From Deltaproteobacteria bacterium (GTDB lineage: Bacteria; Myxococcota; Myxococcia; Myxococcales; 40CM-4-68-19), in the NCBI GenBank assembly GCA_005879505.1, contig VBKQ01000292.1:1-6006 (forward strand): DNA of 6,006 nt, in the 5' to 3' direction. Shown piece by piece: positions 5,418-6,006 of the stretch (position 1 is the first letter of the stretch; every line of letters starts with the position of its first letter). The position numbers and the translations under genes were made by a program. The notes beneath the pieces are model-generated. The model was not told the DNA's origin. It was given only the letters and a program-made list of their open reading frames with translations, and ran no database searches.

Positions 5418-6006
5418 ACCCCCGTAAAACAACCGGACGAGCGCGAGTGGCACCACCGGCAAGTACGTCGACAGCAGCAGCACCAGAAGCAGCACGCCGA
5501 TGAACCAGAGGTTGACCTTCGTCACCTCCCAGATATCGGCGCGCGCAATCGAACAGGCCACCGTGAGCACGCTGGCGACCGGCGGGGTCTGTTGCCCGAT
5601 ACCGAGATTGATGGTGACGATGATCCCGAAATGGACGGGATCGATCCCCACCGCCTGCACCAGCGGCATCACCACCGGGATCACGAGGATGATGGCTGCC
5701 GCGGAGTGAAGGAACAGCCCGAGCAGGAGGAAGAGCAGGTTGAGCAGCATCAACACGATCCACCTGCTGTTGCTCAGGACGGCGGCAGCGGCCGCAAGCT
5801 TCTGCGGCGCCTGGATCTCGGTGAGATGGACGCCGAGCAGGGCCGACGCGGCGACGAGCAGCATCACAACGGCGGTCTGGACGACGCCGTCGATCATCGC
5901 GGTGTAGAGGGCCTTGAGGTTCAGCTCGCGATAGATCACCGTGCCGATGACGATGGCCGCGAGCACCGCGAGAGCGGCGCCTTCGGTCGCGGTGACGACG
6001 CCGCCG
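5415..6006 (-). CDS. dctM: TRAP transporter large permease subunit (DctM family), C-terminal part
   Basis: This leftward gene enters from the right edge; the last 196 codons and the stop are in the window. The frame is open to the edge, so the GTG at 5966-5964 is not the start. The fragment is highly hydrophobic with several membrane segments, roughly residues 14-25, 41-59, 83-99, 101-119, 126-153 and 165-185 of the visible part. Family landmarks are the T-A-T-E-G-A-A-L-A segment at residues 5-13 (usually PTEAAA), VIYREL (23-28), a proline-containing helix IPVVMPL (109-115), GIDPVHFGIIVTINLGIGQQ (120-139), and TPPVASVLTVA (140-150), close to the usual TPPVG. DctM is the ion-coupled permease of tripartite carriers importing carboxylates with DctQ and a periplasmic DctP. 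Those partners would be expected upstream, beyond the right edge. Substrate is unknown; the neighbourhood suggests an organic acid. Confidence 0.92.
   Translation of the reverse strand, partial: GGVVTATEGAALAVLAAIVIGTVIYRELNLKALYTAMIDGVVQTAVVMLLVAASALLGVHLTEIQAPQKLAAAAAVLSNSRWIVLMLLNLLFLLLGLFLHSAAAIILVIPVVMPLVQAVGIDPVHFGIIVTINLGIGQQTPPVASVLTVACSIARADIWEVTKVNLWFIGVLLLVLLLSTYLPVVPLALVRLFYGG

Noticed and set aside
5185..5763. 192-codon minus-strand frame overlapping the permease gene
   Set aside because: It is a frame-shifted reading of the DctM coding sequence, rich in arginine and alanine, without membrane segments or a recognisable domain.

Overview
The window is dense, high-GC bacterial DNA with short intergenic gaps, GTG as well as ATG starts, and mostly clear Shine-Dalgarno sequences. 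A TRAP-type transporter and a probable exported amidohydrolase point to a Gram-negative-type soil or water bacterium. Myxococcota-like, other Proteobacteria, Acidobacteriota or similar lineages would all fit; the phylum cannot be fixed from this sequence alone. I see no insertion sequences, tRNA, rRNA, CRISPR or phage genes.

Left edge (1-1151). The 5' end of a leftward gene with a signal-peptide-like N-terminus (probable M20-family amidohydrolase, cut by the window edge) is divergent from a rightward gene for a seven-repeat YVTN/YncE-type beta-propeller protein.

Centre (1209-4380). Three genes form a tight operon: a class III (CaiB/BaiF) CoA-transferase, an enoyl-CoA hydratase/isomerase-fold protein overlapping it by four bases (ATGA), and a class V PLP aminotransferase of the serine/aspartate/alanine-glyoxylate type whose ribosome binding site starts inside the preceding stop codon. 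The likely logic is activation of a carboxylic acid to its CoA ester, chemistry on the acyl-CoA, and amino transfer to or from a small oxoacid such as glyoxylate. The substrate is not visible here. The crotonase-fold protein lacks both glutamates of classical enoyl-CoA hydratases, so it probably does not carry out standard hydration by the usual mechanism.

Right part (4381-6006). A 40-residue single-membrane-segment ORF with a good ribosome binding site runs into a convergent GlcG/HbpS-family gene; the two stop codons abut in the palindrome TGATCA. Upstream of glcG is an intergenic stretch rich in inverted repeats, then a second possible small membrane ORF (51 residues), two stem-loops, and the C-terminal part of a leftward TRAP transporter large permease (DctM family) that continues past the right edge. 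GlcG, a glyoxylate-type aminotransferase and a TRAP carrier for organic acids together fit a locus for uptake and breakdown of a small organic acid, but this is inference from neighbourhood.

I did not find an obviously exotic system. The best leads are the CoA-transferase / glutamate-less crotonase / aminotransferase operon and the two small membrane ORFs.
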